DNA of 64,000 nucleotides from JALHOP01 sp964484195 (GTDB taxonomy: Bacteria; Myxococcota; XYA12-FULL-58-9; JALHOP01). A program made the position numbers and the translations under genes. Position 1 is the stretch's first letter. The number at the start of each line of letters is the position of its first letter. The notes under the pieces are model-generated. The model was not told the DNA's origin and did not search any database. It saw nothing but the letters and a program-made list of their open reading frames with translations. This document shows positions 52,124 to 61,583 of the stretch, in pieces. The stretch covers positions 62,001 through 126,000 of the forward strand of contig CAZAER010000005.1 in the NCBI GenBank assembly GCA_964484195.1. Reading direction: 5' to 3'.

Positions 52124-52153
52124 AAAAAATGTAGGTGTAGCTACACCGTCCGC
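52124..52153 (-). terminator. Probable terminator of moeA
   Basis: A perfect palindrome GGTGTAGCTACACC (52134-52147) includes the moeA stop codon; on the minus strand it is followed by TACATTTTTT. A wider seven-base pairing, GCGGACG with CGTCCGC (52147-52153 and 52117-52123), encloses it. The short stem makes this less certain than the HU terminator. Confidence 0.5.
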
Positions 52154-53358
52154 AATAACAAACATGACACCTGGTCATGCGCAGCGGCCGCCGAAGTGCC
52201 AGGTTCGATCATCGCGAGGCCATCGACGTCGGCAAGACCGGTGATGTCGGCGGATCCCTGGCGAGCGCTCGGCGTCGCCATCAGCTTGTCGCTATCGCGG
52301 ACGATCTTGACGCGAACGTAGTTACGCCGGTCGGCGGCGCGCGGCGCCTTGGCCGTGAGAGTGACAGTTACCTTTGCGCGCTGGAGGTCCTGGGCGCCTT
52401 GCAGGGCACGCAGGGCAGGGCGCACGAAGAGCTCGAACGAGACGTACGACGAGACCGGGTTGCCCGGGAGGCCGAAGAACGGGGTCGCGTCGATGGTGCC
52501 CACCGCCAGCGGCTTACCGGGCCGCATCGCTACCTTGTGGAAGGTGACCTTGCCGCGCTCGGCGAGGACGCGCTTCACGTAGTCGTGCTCGCCCACCGAG
52601 ACACCACCGCTGGTGACCACGAGATCGGCGATCGCGGCTGCTTCCTCCAACGCTTCGCCGATGGCTTCGGGGGAGTCGGCGACGATGGGCAGACGCAGCG
52701 GCACACCGCCGGCCTCGCGCACCTGGGCGGCGAGCATCAGGGCGTTGCCGTTGCCGACCCGAGTCGGGCCGCTGGTGAGCAGGGTGTCGACCTCGACGAG
52801 CTCGTTGCCCGTCGGAATGATGGCGACCCGTGGACGACGGGTGACGGGGAGCGTCACGCGACCTTGCGTCGCCGCGACCGCGATATCGCCGGCGCCGATC
52901 ACCGTGCCGCGTTTGAGCAGGACCGAGCCTTCGCCGATGTCCTCGCCCACATGGCGCACGTTCGCGCCGGTGCCGACTGGCTCGCCGATCAGCACGTAAT
53001 GGCCGTCGCGGGTCACGTTCTCTTGCATGACGACCGCGTCGCAGCCCTTCGGCAGGGGAGCGCCGGTGAAGATGCGCGCCGCTTCCTTGCGCGTCACCAC
53101 CATCTCGCCGTCGTCGCCCGCGGCCGACTCACCGATGATGTCGAGGCGTGTAGGCTCGGCGCTACTCGCTTGCGCTGTCGATCGCGAATGCAACGCGTAC
53201 CCGTCCATCGCCGAGTTGGTGAAGCGCGGCACCGGGACGGTGGCGACCAGATCCTCGGCGAGCACGCGGCCCAGAGCCTCGTCGACGGAGACGAGCTCGG
53301 CGCCCAGCGTGCCGATGCCGAGGAGCGCCTTCTCCTGCGCTTCCTCGACCGAGATCAC
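52141..53358 (-). CDS. moeA: Molybdopterin molybdenumtransferase MoeA
   Basis: A 405-residue enzyme inserting molybdate into adenylated molybdopterin. Conserved segments: PRFTNSAMDGYALHSR, ARIFTGAPLPKGCDAVVMQE, IIPTGNELVEV, VTSGGVSVGEHDYVKRVL and FFGLPGNPVSSYVSFELFV. The C-terminal domain IV (about 340-405) is present. GTG start overlaps the upstream lipoprotein stop (GTGA). Molybdenum cofactor use fits the MOSC protein at 16.8 kb, though they are not linked. Confidence 0.95.
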   Translation of the reverse strand: MISVEEAQEKALLGIGTLGAELVSVDEALGRVLAEDLVATVPVPRFTNSAMDGYALHSRSTAQASSAEPTRLDIIGESAAGDDGEMVVTRKEAARIFTGAPLPKGCDAVVMQENVTRDGHYVLIGEPVGTGANVRHVGEDIGEGSVLLKRGTVIGAGDIAVAATQGRVTLPVTRRPRVAIIPTGNELVEVDTLLTSGPTRVGNGNALMLAAQVREAGGVPLRLPIVADSPEAIGEALEEAAAIADLVVTSGGVSVGEHDYVKRVLAERGKVTFHKVAMRPGKPLAVGTIDATPFFGLPGNPVSSYVSFELFVRPALRALQGAQDLQRAKVTVTLTAKAPRAADRRNYVRVKIVRDSDKLMATPSARQGSADITGLADVDGLAMIEPGTSAAAAHDQVSCLLLRTV

Positions 53359-55763
53359 TGGAGCATCGCTTCGGCGACGCGCTGACCCTGAGCGTTGAAG
53401 GCGATGCGCTTGTCCTCGGCCTTCTTACCCTTGGCCGCTTTGGCGGTGTAGACGAAGATGCGGCCGCCGCCCTTGCTCTCGATGCGTGCCGGAATACCCT
53501 CGCGGCGCGCGACTTCTTTCTCGTCGCCTTTGGCGGTGGCGATGAAGTCCTCGAGCTTCTTGGCGACGATGGCTTCGTCGAGATCTTTCTGGGCGCGCGT
53601 CAAGGCGGAGGCGCACTCGCTCTGCAGCTTCTTGCGGTTCACTTGGCCGAAGGGGCTGCCGATTTCGAGCTTCGCATCGGCACCAACGCTGCTTGCGAGA
53701 CCGTCGGCGCGATCGCTGCACTCCTTCAAGCCGCCCATCGCGGTGGAGAGGAGCTGCACGCGCTGCGCGGCGGTGGGCGCGTTCTTGGCGGCGCCGACCT
53801 CGGACTGCGCTTGCGCGGCGCGGTCACGCACCTTCTCGAGCTGCGCCTTCCAGCGCAGCGCCGTGATGGTCGCTTGCAGCTTCTCGCGCTCGGTGGCGCA
53901 CGCCTTGGTGATTTGCACGGCGTAGAGCTTGCCGAGCGGCGTGTCGAACTCGGCGTTGGCATCGAAGCCGGGGCGGCGATCGATATTCGGCAGGGCGCCC
54001 TGGCACTGGCTCATGCCGTTGATGGCGGCGTCCGTCGCCGAGAGCTGCGCTTCGGCGGTGGCGGCGCTACGCACCGGCGTGATGAAGCGCGCAATATCGG
54101 CGACCACTGCGTCGACCTTCTGTTTCCACGCGGCGCGGAAGTCGAAGGTCTTGCCCTGGTTGTCGAAGCCGAACTGGGTCTTCTCGTAGATGAAGACGCG
54201 GCCCCCTTCGACGCTCTCGATGCGCTGAGGAATACCGTTCGCCTTGGCGACCACGAGCTCGTCGCCCTTCAGCGTCGTCATGAACTGCTCGAGCTCGACC
54301 GCGTTGCGCGCCTTCTTGAGCTCCTCGTCGGCGGTCTTCGTGTAGCTCGTGCACTCCTCGCGCAGGCGGCCGACGGTCATGGAGCCGTCGGCGGTGGCGA
54401 TGGGATACTTCTTGTCGGCTTCCTTCTGAGCATCGAGCTTGGTGGCCTGCTCGGCGCAGAGGCTGGCGTTGGTCTTGGCGGTCGACCACTGCTCGATTTT
54501 CTCCGCGCTCTTCTGCGAGGCTTTGGCCGCGTCAGCGGACTTCCTGGCGGCGTTGAAGGGCTCGCGCAGGGTCTCCGCAGAGCCGCGCCAGATGTACATC
54601 GGCCGGTCGCGCGTGAGTTGATCACGCTCGCGGGCGCAGTTCTTGGCGATCTGTGGGGCGGTGACCTGACCGTACGGCGACTCGAACTGCGCCTTGCCGT
54701 CGTACCCGGGCATCTTGTTGCCGCCCTCGAGCTCGGTGTTGCAGGCTGCCAGCGCGGTGATCGTCGCGTCGACCGCGGCGGCGACTTCGGCGGCGCTCTT
54801 GGCCTGCTTACGCTTGGTCTCGGCTTGAGCGAGCGACCCGAGCGCTTGCGTGATACGGCCGCGCCACGCCAGCTTGTCGACCTCGTTGCGCAGGCGGGTG
54901 CTGCGCTCGGTGCACTCCTTGCGCGTGTTGGTGATGCTCAACGTGCCGAGCGGGGTCGCGACCAGGCGCGGCTCGACGTCTTCGGCTTTGCTCTCGAGCG
55001 ACTGAATCGTCGACAAGCAGGTGGCGAAGGCCTGCGCGGCGGTGCGGTAGTGTGAGGTCTGCTCCTCGGGATTGCCGGTCTTGCCGGCGGCGACGATCGC
55101 CTGGCGAGCCGACTCGATGCTGGTGCTGAGCGACTGCGAGGCGTCGATCTGCCACTGGGCGACGGCTTCACGCACTGCCAGCTGGCGCGCCTTGGCGTCG
55201 CGGTCGCGGGCGTGCTCGACGTAGACCTGATCGTCGCCGTACTGCTGTCCGCTGATGCGGACATCGGCGAGCTCTTGCAAAACGGCGCGGATGCCACCCA
55301 CGTCTTGAACGGTCGGGACCCGGTCTTGGAACTGCTTCTGCAGCTCGTTCGCCTTCTGTAGCGCGATGTTGCCGCGCTTGATGAGCTCGTCGATGGCGGC
55401 GTTGCGGCGGGCAATGCGGTCTTGCTCGACCGCCGTCTCGTAGCGCTTCTCGGCCGCGACCACGGCCTCGCTTGCATCCTCGAACTCGGGGTGCGAGCGC
55501 GTGAGCTCGGTGGCGCGCTGCACCGCGAGCTGCGCCTTACGCAGGTGTGACGCCGCCTCGTCGAAGCTCTTCTGGGAGAGCGAAGCGTTGAACTGGCGGA
55601 GCTGGCCGTTGATCGACGCGACGCCGGCGTCTTCGCTCTCGTCGGGCTCGTCTTTCACGACCTCTTTTTTGGCCTTGGACGGACCGTGCATGGTGGCGCA
55701 GCCCGCGAAGGCGACGCTCAGGTGGACGGCAAGCAAGGCCTGCAAGAGTGCTTTCATGGTCAT
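53355..55763 (-). CDS. Large lipoprotein with five-copy internal Cys-containing repeat
   Basis: An 802-residue lipoprotein. ATG 55763 overlaps the peptide deformylase stop; a second ATG two codons on is possible. The signal ends in the lipobox VAFAGC. The body is helical. A unit with core [TS]P[LYF]G-x-[LV]-x(7-9)-C-x-x-E occurs near residues 269, 358, 455, 607 and 700 (TPLGTLSITNTRKECTE, SPYGQVTAPQIAKNCARE, DGSMTVGRLREEC, TPLGKLYAVQITKACATE, SPFGQVNRKKLQSEC), each followed by about 50-90 helical residues. A second motif, GIP-x-RIES-x-x-GGR-x-F-x-Y, appears twice, at about 515 and 770. Family not recognised. Periplasmic or outer-membrane anchored. Confidence 0.8.
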   Translation of the reverse strand: MTMKALLQALLAVHLSVAFAGCATMHGPSKAKKEVVKDEPDESEDAGVASINGQLRQFNASLSQKSFDEAASHLRKAQLAVQRATELTRSHPEFEDASEAVVAAEKRYETAVEQDRIARRNAAIDELIKRGNIALQKANELQKQFQDRVPTVQDVGGIRAVLQELADVRISGQQYGDDQVYVEHARDRDAKARQLAVREAVAQWQIDASQSLSTSIESARQAIVAAGKTGNPEEQTSHYRTAAQAFATCLSTIQSLESKAEDVEPRLVATPLGTLSITNTRKECTERSTRLRNEVDKLAWRGRITQALGSLAQAETKRKQAKSAAEVAAAVDATITALAACNTELEGGNKMPGYDGKAQFESPYGQVTAPQIAKNCARERDQLTRDRPMYIWRGSAETLREPFNAARKSADAAKASQKSAEKIEQWSTAKTNASLCAEQATKLDAQKEADKKYPIATADGSMTVGRLREECTSYTKTADEELKKARNAVELEQFMTTLKGDELVVAKANGIPQRIESVEGGRVFIYEKTQFGFDNQGKTFDFRAAWKQKVDAVVADIARFITPVRSAATAEAQLSATDAAINGMSQCQGALPNIDRRPGFDANAEFDTPLGKLYAVQITKACATEREKLQATITALRWKAQLEKVRDRAAQAQSEVGAAKNAPTAAQRVQLLSTAMGGLKECSDRADGLASSVGADAKLEIGSPFGQVNRKKLQSECASALTRAQKDLDEAIVAKKLEDFIATAKGDEKEVARREGIPARIESKGGGRIFVYTAKAAKGKKAEDKRIAFNAQGQRVAEAMLQ

Positions 55764-56335
55764 GAACCCCAACGCGCGACGAGCTCGCGCACCTCGCTGA
55801 CGAAACGCTCCTTTTCGAAGCGCTCGAAGTGATCCCACGTGCACAGGCTCTTGGTGTCGACGATTCGGTCGACGAACAAGACACCGTTCAAATGATCGAG
55901 CTCGTGCTGGAAGGTGCCGGCAGAAACGCCGCGCACTTCGAAATCCAGATGTCCGCCATTGCGGTCAAGGCCACGGACCCGGACCTCGGCGTGGCGCGGC
56001 ACACGACCGCGCAGGTTGGGGATGGAGAGGCATCCCTCGTAGTTCGAGAAGGTCTCCGACGAGAGCGGCGTCACCTCGGGGTTGACCACCACGGTGAGCG
56101 GATAACGCGGCTTGTACGGATAGCGCGGGTTGTCGCGAACCTCGACGGCGAAAACGCGGAGCTTCTCGTAGACCTGGGTCGCCGCGATGCCAGCCCCCGA
56201 CGCGTCGCGCATGGTCTCGACGAGGTCGTCGATGAACCCCTGCACCACCGGCGTCCCGAGCTCTTGCTCGCTGACGGCACGGGCGGTTTCTCGGAGCACT
56301 GGGTGCCCGATTTGCGCGATCTTACGTAAGGCCAT
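55760..56335 (-). CDS. def: Peptide deformylase
   Basis: A 191-residue metalloenzyme removing formyl groups from nascent proteins. All three family motifs are present: GAGIAATQVY, EGCLSIPNLRG and the metal-binding QHELDHLNGVLFVDR. ALRKIAQIGHPVLRETAR is the usual N-terminus. Stop overlaps the next gene's start. Upstream lies a long inverted repeat. Confidence 0.96.
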   Translation of the reverse strand: MALRKIAQIGHPVLRETARAVSEQELGTPVVQGFIDDLVETMRDASGAGIAATQVYEKLRVFAVEVRDNPRYPYKPRYPLTVVVNPEVTPLSSETFSNYEGCLSIPNLRGRVPRHAEVRVRGLDRNGGHLDFEVRGVSAGTFQHELDHLNGVLFVDRIVDTKSLCTWDHFERFEKERFVSEVRELVARWGS

Positions 56336-56358
56336 GTGGTTTTGGGTTTACCACTCTT

Positions 56359-56422
56359 ACAGCCCATCTCATAACCCGCGTTGAGCAAAAACGGGCCTCG
56401 GCGGGTAAATGAGATGGGCTGT
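56359..56422. repeat. Long inverted repeat between the epimerase and def genes
   Basis: ACAGCCCATCTCAT (56359-56372) is perfectly complementary to ATGAGATGGGCTGT (56409-56422). Inside, AACCCGC and GCGGGT extend the stem to about 20 pairs with one small bulge, around a loop of about 21 bases. It fills the centre of the 144-base gap. It could terminate the minus-strand amidase-epimerase transcript, but no U-tract follows on that side. Confidence 0.8.
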
Positions 56423-56479
56423 CGCCTGCGGCGGGTATTCGCGGCTGCGCCGCTAGTTGGCCGCGACCTGGCGCGGCCG

Positions 56480-57550
56480 CTAACCCATCGTCACACCATG
56501 GCCGCGATCGATATGGCTAACGTCGAGATTGCCGCCGTGCTGGCGGAAACCGCCCTTGAAGGGATGCGACTGGATGAACATCGGGGTGTCGAGGTCGACG
56601 ATGTCGATGCCGCCGAAGCCGGATGCGAGGTGGGCCGAGAAGGTCATGGCGAGGATGCTCTCGACCATGCCGCCGATCATCAGTGAGAGGCCGTGTTGGC
56701 GGGCGGCCTGCATCATCGACCAGGCTTCGGCGATGCCCGACTTCATCGTCTTGATGTTGATGAAGCGGACGCAGCCGAGCTCGACCAGCTCGAGGACGTC
56801 GGCGGCGCTACGGGCGGATTCGTCGGCGCATAGCGGAATCGGCGTGAGGCCGGCGAGCTTCTTCCAGTCGTCGTGAGCGCCGCGGGGGAGTGGTTGCTCG
56901 AAGATCTGCAAAGGAATGCGGTGCTCGTCCATGCCGCGGGCAAAGACGGTGGCTTGCGCTAGGTCGTAACCGCTGTTGGCATCGGCAAAGAGCCGCGCGT
57001 CGGGGGCCGCCTCGCGGATCGCCAGTAGGCGCTGGACGTCTTCTTCAGCGGACACGGCGCCCACCTTCACCTTGATGGTGGTGATGCCGCGACCGATGAT
57101 CGATTTCGCCGAGCGGCGCGCATGCTCGACGTCACCCGCGGTCACCGTCATGTCCGTGACCAGGCGCGTGCCGGCGCCGCCGAAATCCTTCCACAATGGC
57201 TTCTTCGCCTTACGAGCCAACGCATCGATGATCGCCATCTCGAGACCGCAGCGAGCTGCCGGCGCGCCGAGGTGCTTCTCGCGCAGGATGGTGCCGATGG
57301 CGCGCCAGTCGTCGACCTCGCGTCCTACCACCAGCGGCTTCATCGCGAGGATGGCGGCGTGGGTCTGCTCTTGGGTTTCACCGCTCACCTCGGCGAACGG
57401 TGCCGCTTCGCCGAGTCCCACCGTGCCGTCATCGAGCGTGGCGCGGACCAGGACGTTGCGCGCCATCGTCGGGGCACCGCCAGCGATGCCGAACGGCTCG
57501 GTCAACGACAGGTCGAGGCGCTCGGCGGTCAGAGTCTTGAGGACGCTCAC
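56480..57550 (-). CDS. Enolase-superfamily enzyme, dipeptide (L-Ala-D/L-Glu) epimerase-like
   Basis: A 356-residue mandelate racemase/muconate lactonizing subgroup member. The lid domain opens with LSLTEPFGIAGG. The barrel has TIKVKVG (catalytic Lys pair), metal ligands in FADANSGYD, IFEQPLPRG and LCADESARSA, and NIKTMKSGIAEA (second Lys). DLDTPMFIQSHPF is the D-x-D substrate motif of dipeptide epimerases, favouring that activity over o-succinylbenzoate synthase. GTG start overlaps the amidase stop, linking it to amide chemistry and possibly to peptidoglycan-peptide recycling. Confidence 0.87.
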   Translation of the reverse strand: MSVLKTLTAERLDLSLTEPFGIAGGAPTMARNVLVRATLDDGTVGLGEAAPFAEVSGETQEQTHAAILAMKPLVVGREVDDWRAIGTILREKHLGAPAARCGLEMAIIDALARKAKKPLWKDFGGAGTRLVTDMTVTAGDVEHARRSAKSIIGRGITTIKVKVGAVSAEEDVQRLLAIREAAPDARLFADANSGYDLAQATVFARGMDEHRIPLQIFEQPLPRGAHDDWKKLAGLTPIPLCADESARSAADVLELVELGCVRFINIKTMKSGIAEAWSMMQAARQHGLSLMIGGMVESILAMTFSAHLASGFGGIDIVDLDTPMFIQSHPFKGGFRQHGGNLDVSHIDRGHGVTMG

Positions 57551-59061
57551 GACTTCTCCTTGGCTCCCGCCCAGACACGCGGCAGCGGTCGTTTACCCGC
57601 GGTTGCTCGCTCGGCCTGGCCGGCGAGGGCAAGCAATAGTTGCTCGGAGCCGAAGCGCCCCATCACCTGCACACCAATGGGCACGCCCGCGCCGTTCCAG
57701 TGCAGGGGCAGGCTCATCGCCGGCAGACCCGTGGTGTTGCCGATGGGCGTGAAGCCGGCGTAGCTCATGAGCTTCCTCCCGGTCTCGGCGTCGGTCTGTC
57801 CCAGCGTGAACGTCGCTGTCCGCCATGGCGGTGTCGAGAGCGTCGGCGTCAAGATGACGTCGTAGCGCTCGAGAGCCTTGAAGAGCGGCTGCGCCACATC
57901 GTTGAGCTTGCTCCACGCCATCCAGTGGTCCGCCGGCGTCAGCTTGGCGTTGATCTTGATGAGGCGCCTGGTCATGCGCTCGAGGGGCGGCAGGCCCTGA
58001 CTTGCGTTGGTGGCCCACGCAATCGCGGAGAAGACGTTGGGGTCGACCATGACCCGACGTACCGACGGCGGAACGTTCGGGGGCGTCATCGCCTCGAGCG
58101 CGGCGCGGATGAAATAGCCCGTAGCCATCGCCCAAATGGTCGTGAAGTGCGTCGCGAACGACTCGCCGTCGAGCTCGTAGCGCGCCTCTTCGACTTCGTG
58201 TCCGAGATCGGAGAAGAGGTGCGCCGCGCGGTCGACCGCCTCGCAGCAGTCGGGATGTGATTCGTCGCCGAGCAGGGTGCGGGTCGTGAAGCCGATACGC
58301 AGGGGCTTCGGGTCGCGACTCGCAGCGTCGATATAGCTGCCGCGCGTCTCGGGTGCCTGCCAGCGGTCGAACGGCCGCGCCCCAGCCAGGACGTCGAGCA
58401 TGAGGGCGCTATCGCGGACGGTGCGGCTGACCACGCCGTGCATGACGAAGCCGTCCGGCGAATCCCAAGGTTCTTGCGGCAACCGCCCGCGGCCGGCCTT
58501 CAGGCCCCAAAGGCCACAGGCAGAGGCAGGGATGCGAATCGAGCCGCCGCCATCTTCGGCATGTGCACACGGCACGATGCCCGCCGCGACCGCCGCAGCG
58601 GACCCGCCGCTCGAGCCGCCGGGGGAAAGCGCCGTGTCCCACGGGTTATGCGCCGGTCCGTGGAGAGCGCCCTCGGTGCTCGGAAGCAGCCCGAGCTCGC
58701 TCATGTTCGTGCGTCCGATGGTGAGGAGACCCGCGTCATCGAAACGGCGCGCCACCTCGTGAGTACGCTTGGACACGTTTTCTTTCGCGAGGGTGCATCC
58801 CCATGAGGCCCGCAGACCCGTGCGCTCGAGCGAATCTTTGATCAAGAAAGGTGCGCCACGGAGCTTGCCGCCTGGGAGGGCGTGCAAGAGCAATTGCCGA
58901 GCATGGCTCTCGGTCACCTCTACTACGGCGTTGATACGAGGGTTCACCTCGGCGATGGCGCGAAATGCCACATCGAGGAGGTCAGCGGCGGTCGCTTGTC
59001 GCTTTTTTACGATTTCGACAAGTCCGAATGCATCGTGTCGTACGTATTCGTCGAGATTCAC
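57547..59061 (-). CDS. Amidase-signature family hydrolase
   Basis: A 504-residue amidase (GatA-like). The Ser-cisSer-Lys triad is visible: Lys in GAPFLIKDSLERTG, the first Ser within SPGGSSGGSAAAVAAGIVP and the catalytic Ser in DGGGSIRIPASACGLWGLK. The C-terminal part (TGLPAMSLPLHWNGAGVPIG) closes the fold. A GatA role is unlikely because no gatB/gatC is adjacent; amide or peptide-amide hydrolysis fits the coupled epimerase gene. Start uncertain: GTG 59061 was chosen from the family N-terminus, TTG 59112 is possible. Confidence 0.85.
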   Translation of the reverse strand: MNLDEYVRHDAFGLVEIVKKRQATAADLLDVAFRAIAEVNPRINAVVEVTESHARQLLLHALPGGKLRGAPFLIKDSLERTGLRASWGCTLAKENVSKRTHEVARRFDDAGLLTIGRTNMSELGLLPSTEGALHGPAHNPWDTALSPGGSSGGSAAAVAAGIVPCAHAEDGGGSIRIPASACGLWGLKAGRGRLPQEPWDSPDGFVMHGVVSRTVRDSALMLDVLAGARPFDRWQAPETRGSYIDAASRDPKPLRIGFTTRTLLGDESHPDCCEAVDRAAHLFSDLGHEVEEARYELDGESFATHFTTIWAMATGYFIRAALEAMTPPNVPPSVRRVMVDPNVFSAIAWATNASQGLPPLERMTRRLIKINAKLTPADHWMAWSKLNDVAQPLFKALERYDVILTPTLSTPPWRTATFTLGQTDAETGRKLMSYAGFTPIGNTTGLPAMSLPLHWNGAGVPIGVQVMGRFGSEQLLLALAGQAERATAGKRPLPRVWAGAKEKS

Positions 59062-59133
59062 TCCGCGGTTCTTACGACGTCGGAAGCCGAGCTGTATACA
59101 CAGCGAACGCAATCATCTCATGTGGGGGCATGA

Positions 59134-61560
59134 ATGAAAGCGCAGGATCTAACTTCGGACTGGCCGGCCTGTCTGCACACTGTCGTCGAGGTGTGCCTGG
59201 CTTCGCGTTTTCCCATGGCCGTCTGGCGGGGCCCCGAGCTTACCGCCATCTACAACAATGCCTACGCGTACTTGCTCGGTGCTCGGCATCCAGCGTCGCT
59301 CGGTCGTCCGGCAGCCGAAGGCTGGGGTGAATGTTGGCGGCACTTCGCGGCGCAGGCCCAAGAGGTCGTCACGCTGGGCACCGCCACGTGGAACGAGCGC
59401 ACCTATATGGCGCTCGAGCGCAACGGGACTCTCGTCGATGTCTGGTTCACTTGGTCGCTCTCACCGATCCGCGACCAGGACGGGCGGGTCTGCGCGATCC
59501 TGTGCACCATGACCGACGACACCGCGGCGGAGCTCGCGGACCGGGAGCGCGCCGAGGTCGAGCGTGCCGAAGCGGCGCTGTTTGCCTCTCGCGCCCGGCT
59601 GGAGAACATCTTGTCGGCGGCCGAAGTCGGTGCATGGTCGCTGGATCTGCGCACGGGCCGGCTCGACAGCGACCGCAACGTCGCCGAGTTCCACGGCCTG
59701 GGCGAAGCCGATCTCCGTAATCGCGGACCGTCCGCTTTCGTCGACCGGATTCATCCCGAGGACGCACCCCGCCTCGAAGCCGCGTTGACCCGCGCTCACG
59801 ACACCGGCGATTTCTTCGACCCCATCTACCGCATCGTTCGAAGCGACGGCTCGATCCGCTGGATCGCGAACCGTGGCCGCGTCATCTCCGACGAGAAGGG
59901 CGAGCCGGTATCCATCGACGGCGTTGCCATCGACGTCACCGAGCGTCAGCTCGCCGAGCAGCGGCTCAGGCAGAGCGAGGAGCGTTTGGCCCTTGCGACC
60001 GGCGCCGCCGAGCTCGGCATCATCGAATGGAACGCGGTCTCCGACGTGTCGCTCTGGGAGAACGCGCGTACCTACGAGATCTTCGGCCGCGACCCGAGCG
60101 CCGGTCCCCTCAATCGCCGGCAGGCGATCGAGGCCGGCATCGTCCATCCCGATGACGTGCAAAAGCTCGATCTCGCCTTGAAGGCAGCGTCCCGTCCCGG
60201 CGGTGTCTTCAAGCTGATCTCACGCATCAAACGTCAGAACGACGGCGCTTGGCGTTGGTTGGAGCTGGCGGGAGCACTGTCCACTACAGCGGACGGCAAG
60301 CCGTTGAAGCTCGTCACCGTGGTCGCCGACATCACCGACCGCAAGCGTGTCGAATCCGAGCGTGCCCTCCACCTCGATTCCGAGCGGGCCGCACGCACCG
60401 AGGCCGAGCGTGTCAGCCACATGAAAGACGAGTTCCTCGCGACCTTGAGCCACGAGCTACGCACGCCGCTCAACGCCATTCTCGGATGGTCCGAGCTGCT
60501 CAAGGCCGACGGCTTGACCGACTCCACACGTTTGCAGGCCGTCGAGATCATCGATCGCAACGCCCGTGTGCAGACACGTCTCATCGAGGACCTGCTCGAG
60601 ATGAGCCGCATCATCTCCGGCAAGGTACGCCTCGACGTGCAAGCGATCGACCTCGCAGACGTGGTGCAGGCGGCGGTCGAGAGCGCGCAGCCGATGGCTG
60701 CCACGAGGGGCGTGCGTCTGTCCAAGGTCATCGACGCCGGTGCCGGCAAGATGAACGGCGACCCGGCGCGCTTGCAGCAGGTCATCACCAATCTGCTCTC
60801 CAATGCCATCAAGTTCACGCCGGTGGGCGGCAACGTTCGTGTGCAGCTCGCGCAGACCCCGAACGACATCCAGGTCATTGTCCGCGATAACGGTAGCGGT
60901 ATCGCGCCAGATTTCGCGCCTTTCCTCTTCGACCGTTTTGCACAGGCGGAGCCGAGTCATACGCGGCGTTTCGGGGGCCTCGGGTTGGGGCTGTCCATCG
61001 TGAAGCAGCTGGTCGAAATGCACGGTGGGAGCGTCGTCGCCGAGAGCGCCGGCCTCGGGAAAGGCTCGACGTTCACCGTCAGCCTACCCGTCGTCAGGCT
61101 GAGTGCCGGTGCCAATGAAGACGTCGATGGGGTAGCGCGCGAGCAAGATGCCGAGAAGAATTCGGAAGCCACGAAGCTCACCGGCATCAAGGTCCTCGTC
61201 GTCGACGACGAGCCCGACGCCCGGGAGCTCATGAAGCGAGTGCTCGAAACCCGCGACGCCAAGGTGGTGACGGCGGCGTCCGCGGCGGTCGGTCTCGATC
61301 TGGTCGAGCGCTACCGGCCCGACATCGTGCTCTCCGACATCGGTATGCCGGGCATCGACGGCTACGATTTCATCCGCCAAGTGCGGGCCTTGGGCGCGAA
61401 ACGCGGCGGCACCGTGCCTGCTATCGCGGTCACGGCGTTCGCGCGGGCCGAGGATCGCGAGCGGGCGCTGCGTGCCGGCTACCAATCCCACCTACCCAAA
61501 CCCATGCAGGTGCATCAGCTCGTCGCGGCCATAGCAGCGAGCGTCTCTTGCTCGGCGTAG
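59134..61560 (+). CDS. Hybrid histidine kinase with PAS sensors and receiver
   Basis: An 808-residue soluble kinase. An N-terminal PAS-like domain (MAVWRGPELTAIYNNAYAYL, residues 28-140) is followed by PAS/PAC domains at about 155-275 (YRIVRSDGSIRWIANRGRVI) and 285-410 (RIKRQNDGAWRWLEL). The HisKA box is FLATLSHELRTPLNAILGW (His near 440), and HATPase_c has LLSNAIKFTP, VRDNGSGIAPDF and GLGLGLSIVKQLVEMHGG. A receiver ends the protein (VLVVDDEPDAREL, phospho-Asp in IVLSDIGMPGIDG, Lys in HLPKPMQ). No transmembrane segment. Phosphotransfer target not in the window. Confidence 0.94.
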   Translation: MKAQDLTSDWPACLHTVVEVCLASRFPMAVWRGPELTAIYNNAYAYLLGARHPASLGRPAAEGWGECWRHFAAQAQEVVTLGTATWNERTYMALERNGTLVDVWFTWSLSPIRDQDGRVCAILCTMTDDTAAELADRERAEVERAEAALFASRARLENILSAAEVGAWSLDLRTGRLDSDRNVAEFHGLGEADLRNRGPSAFVDRIHPEDAPRLEAALTRAHDTGDFFDPIYRIVRSDGSIRWIANRGRVISDEKGEPVSIDGVAIDVTERQLAEQRLRQSEERLALATGAAELGIIEWNAVSDVSLWENARTYEIFGRDPSAGPLNRRQAIEAGIVHPDDVQKLDLALKAASRPGGVFKLISRIKRQNDGAWRWLELAGALSTTADGKPLKLVTVVADITDRKRVESERALHLDSERAARTEAERVSHMKDEFLATLSHELRTPLNAILGWSELLKADGLTDSTRLQAVEIIDRNARVQTRLIEDLLEMSRIISGKVRLDVQAIDLADVVQAAVESAQPMAATRGVRLSKVIDAGAGKMNGDPARLQQVITNLLSNAIKFTPVGGNVRVQLAQTPNDIQVIVRDNGSGIAPDFAPFLFDRFAQAEPSHTRRFGGLGLGLSIVKQLVEMHGGSVVAESAGLGKGSTFTVSLPVVRLSAGANEDVDGVAREQDAEKNSEATKLTGIKVLVVDDEPDARELMKRVLETRDAKVVTAASAAVGLDLVERYRPDIVLSDIGMPGIDGYDFIRQVRALGAKRGGTVPAIAVTAFARAEDRERALRAGYQSHLPKPMQVHQLVAAIAASVSCSA

Positions 61561-61583
61561 ACCTCTCGTGCGAGGCAATCGGC

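Noticed and set aside
52177..53385. 402-residue plus-strand open frame
   Set aside because: Antisense to moeA, whose motifs are complete.
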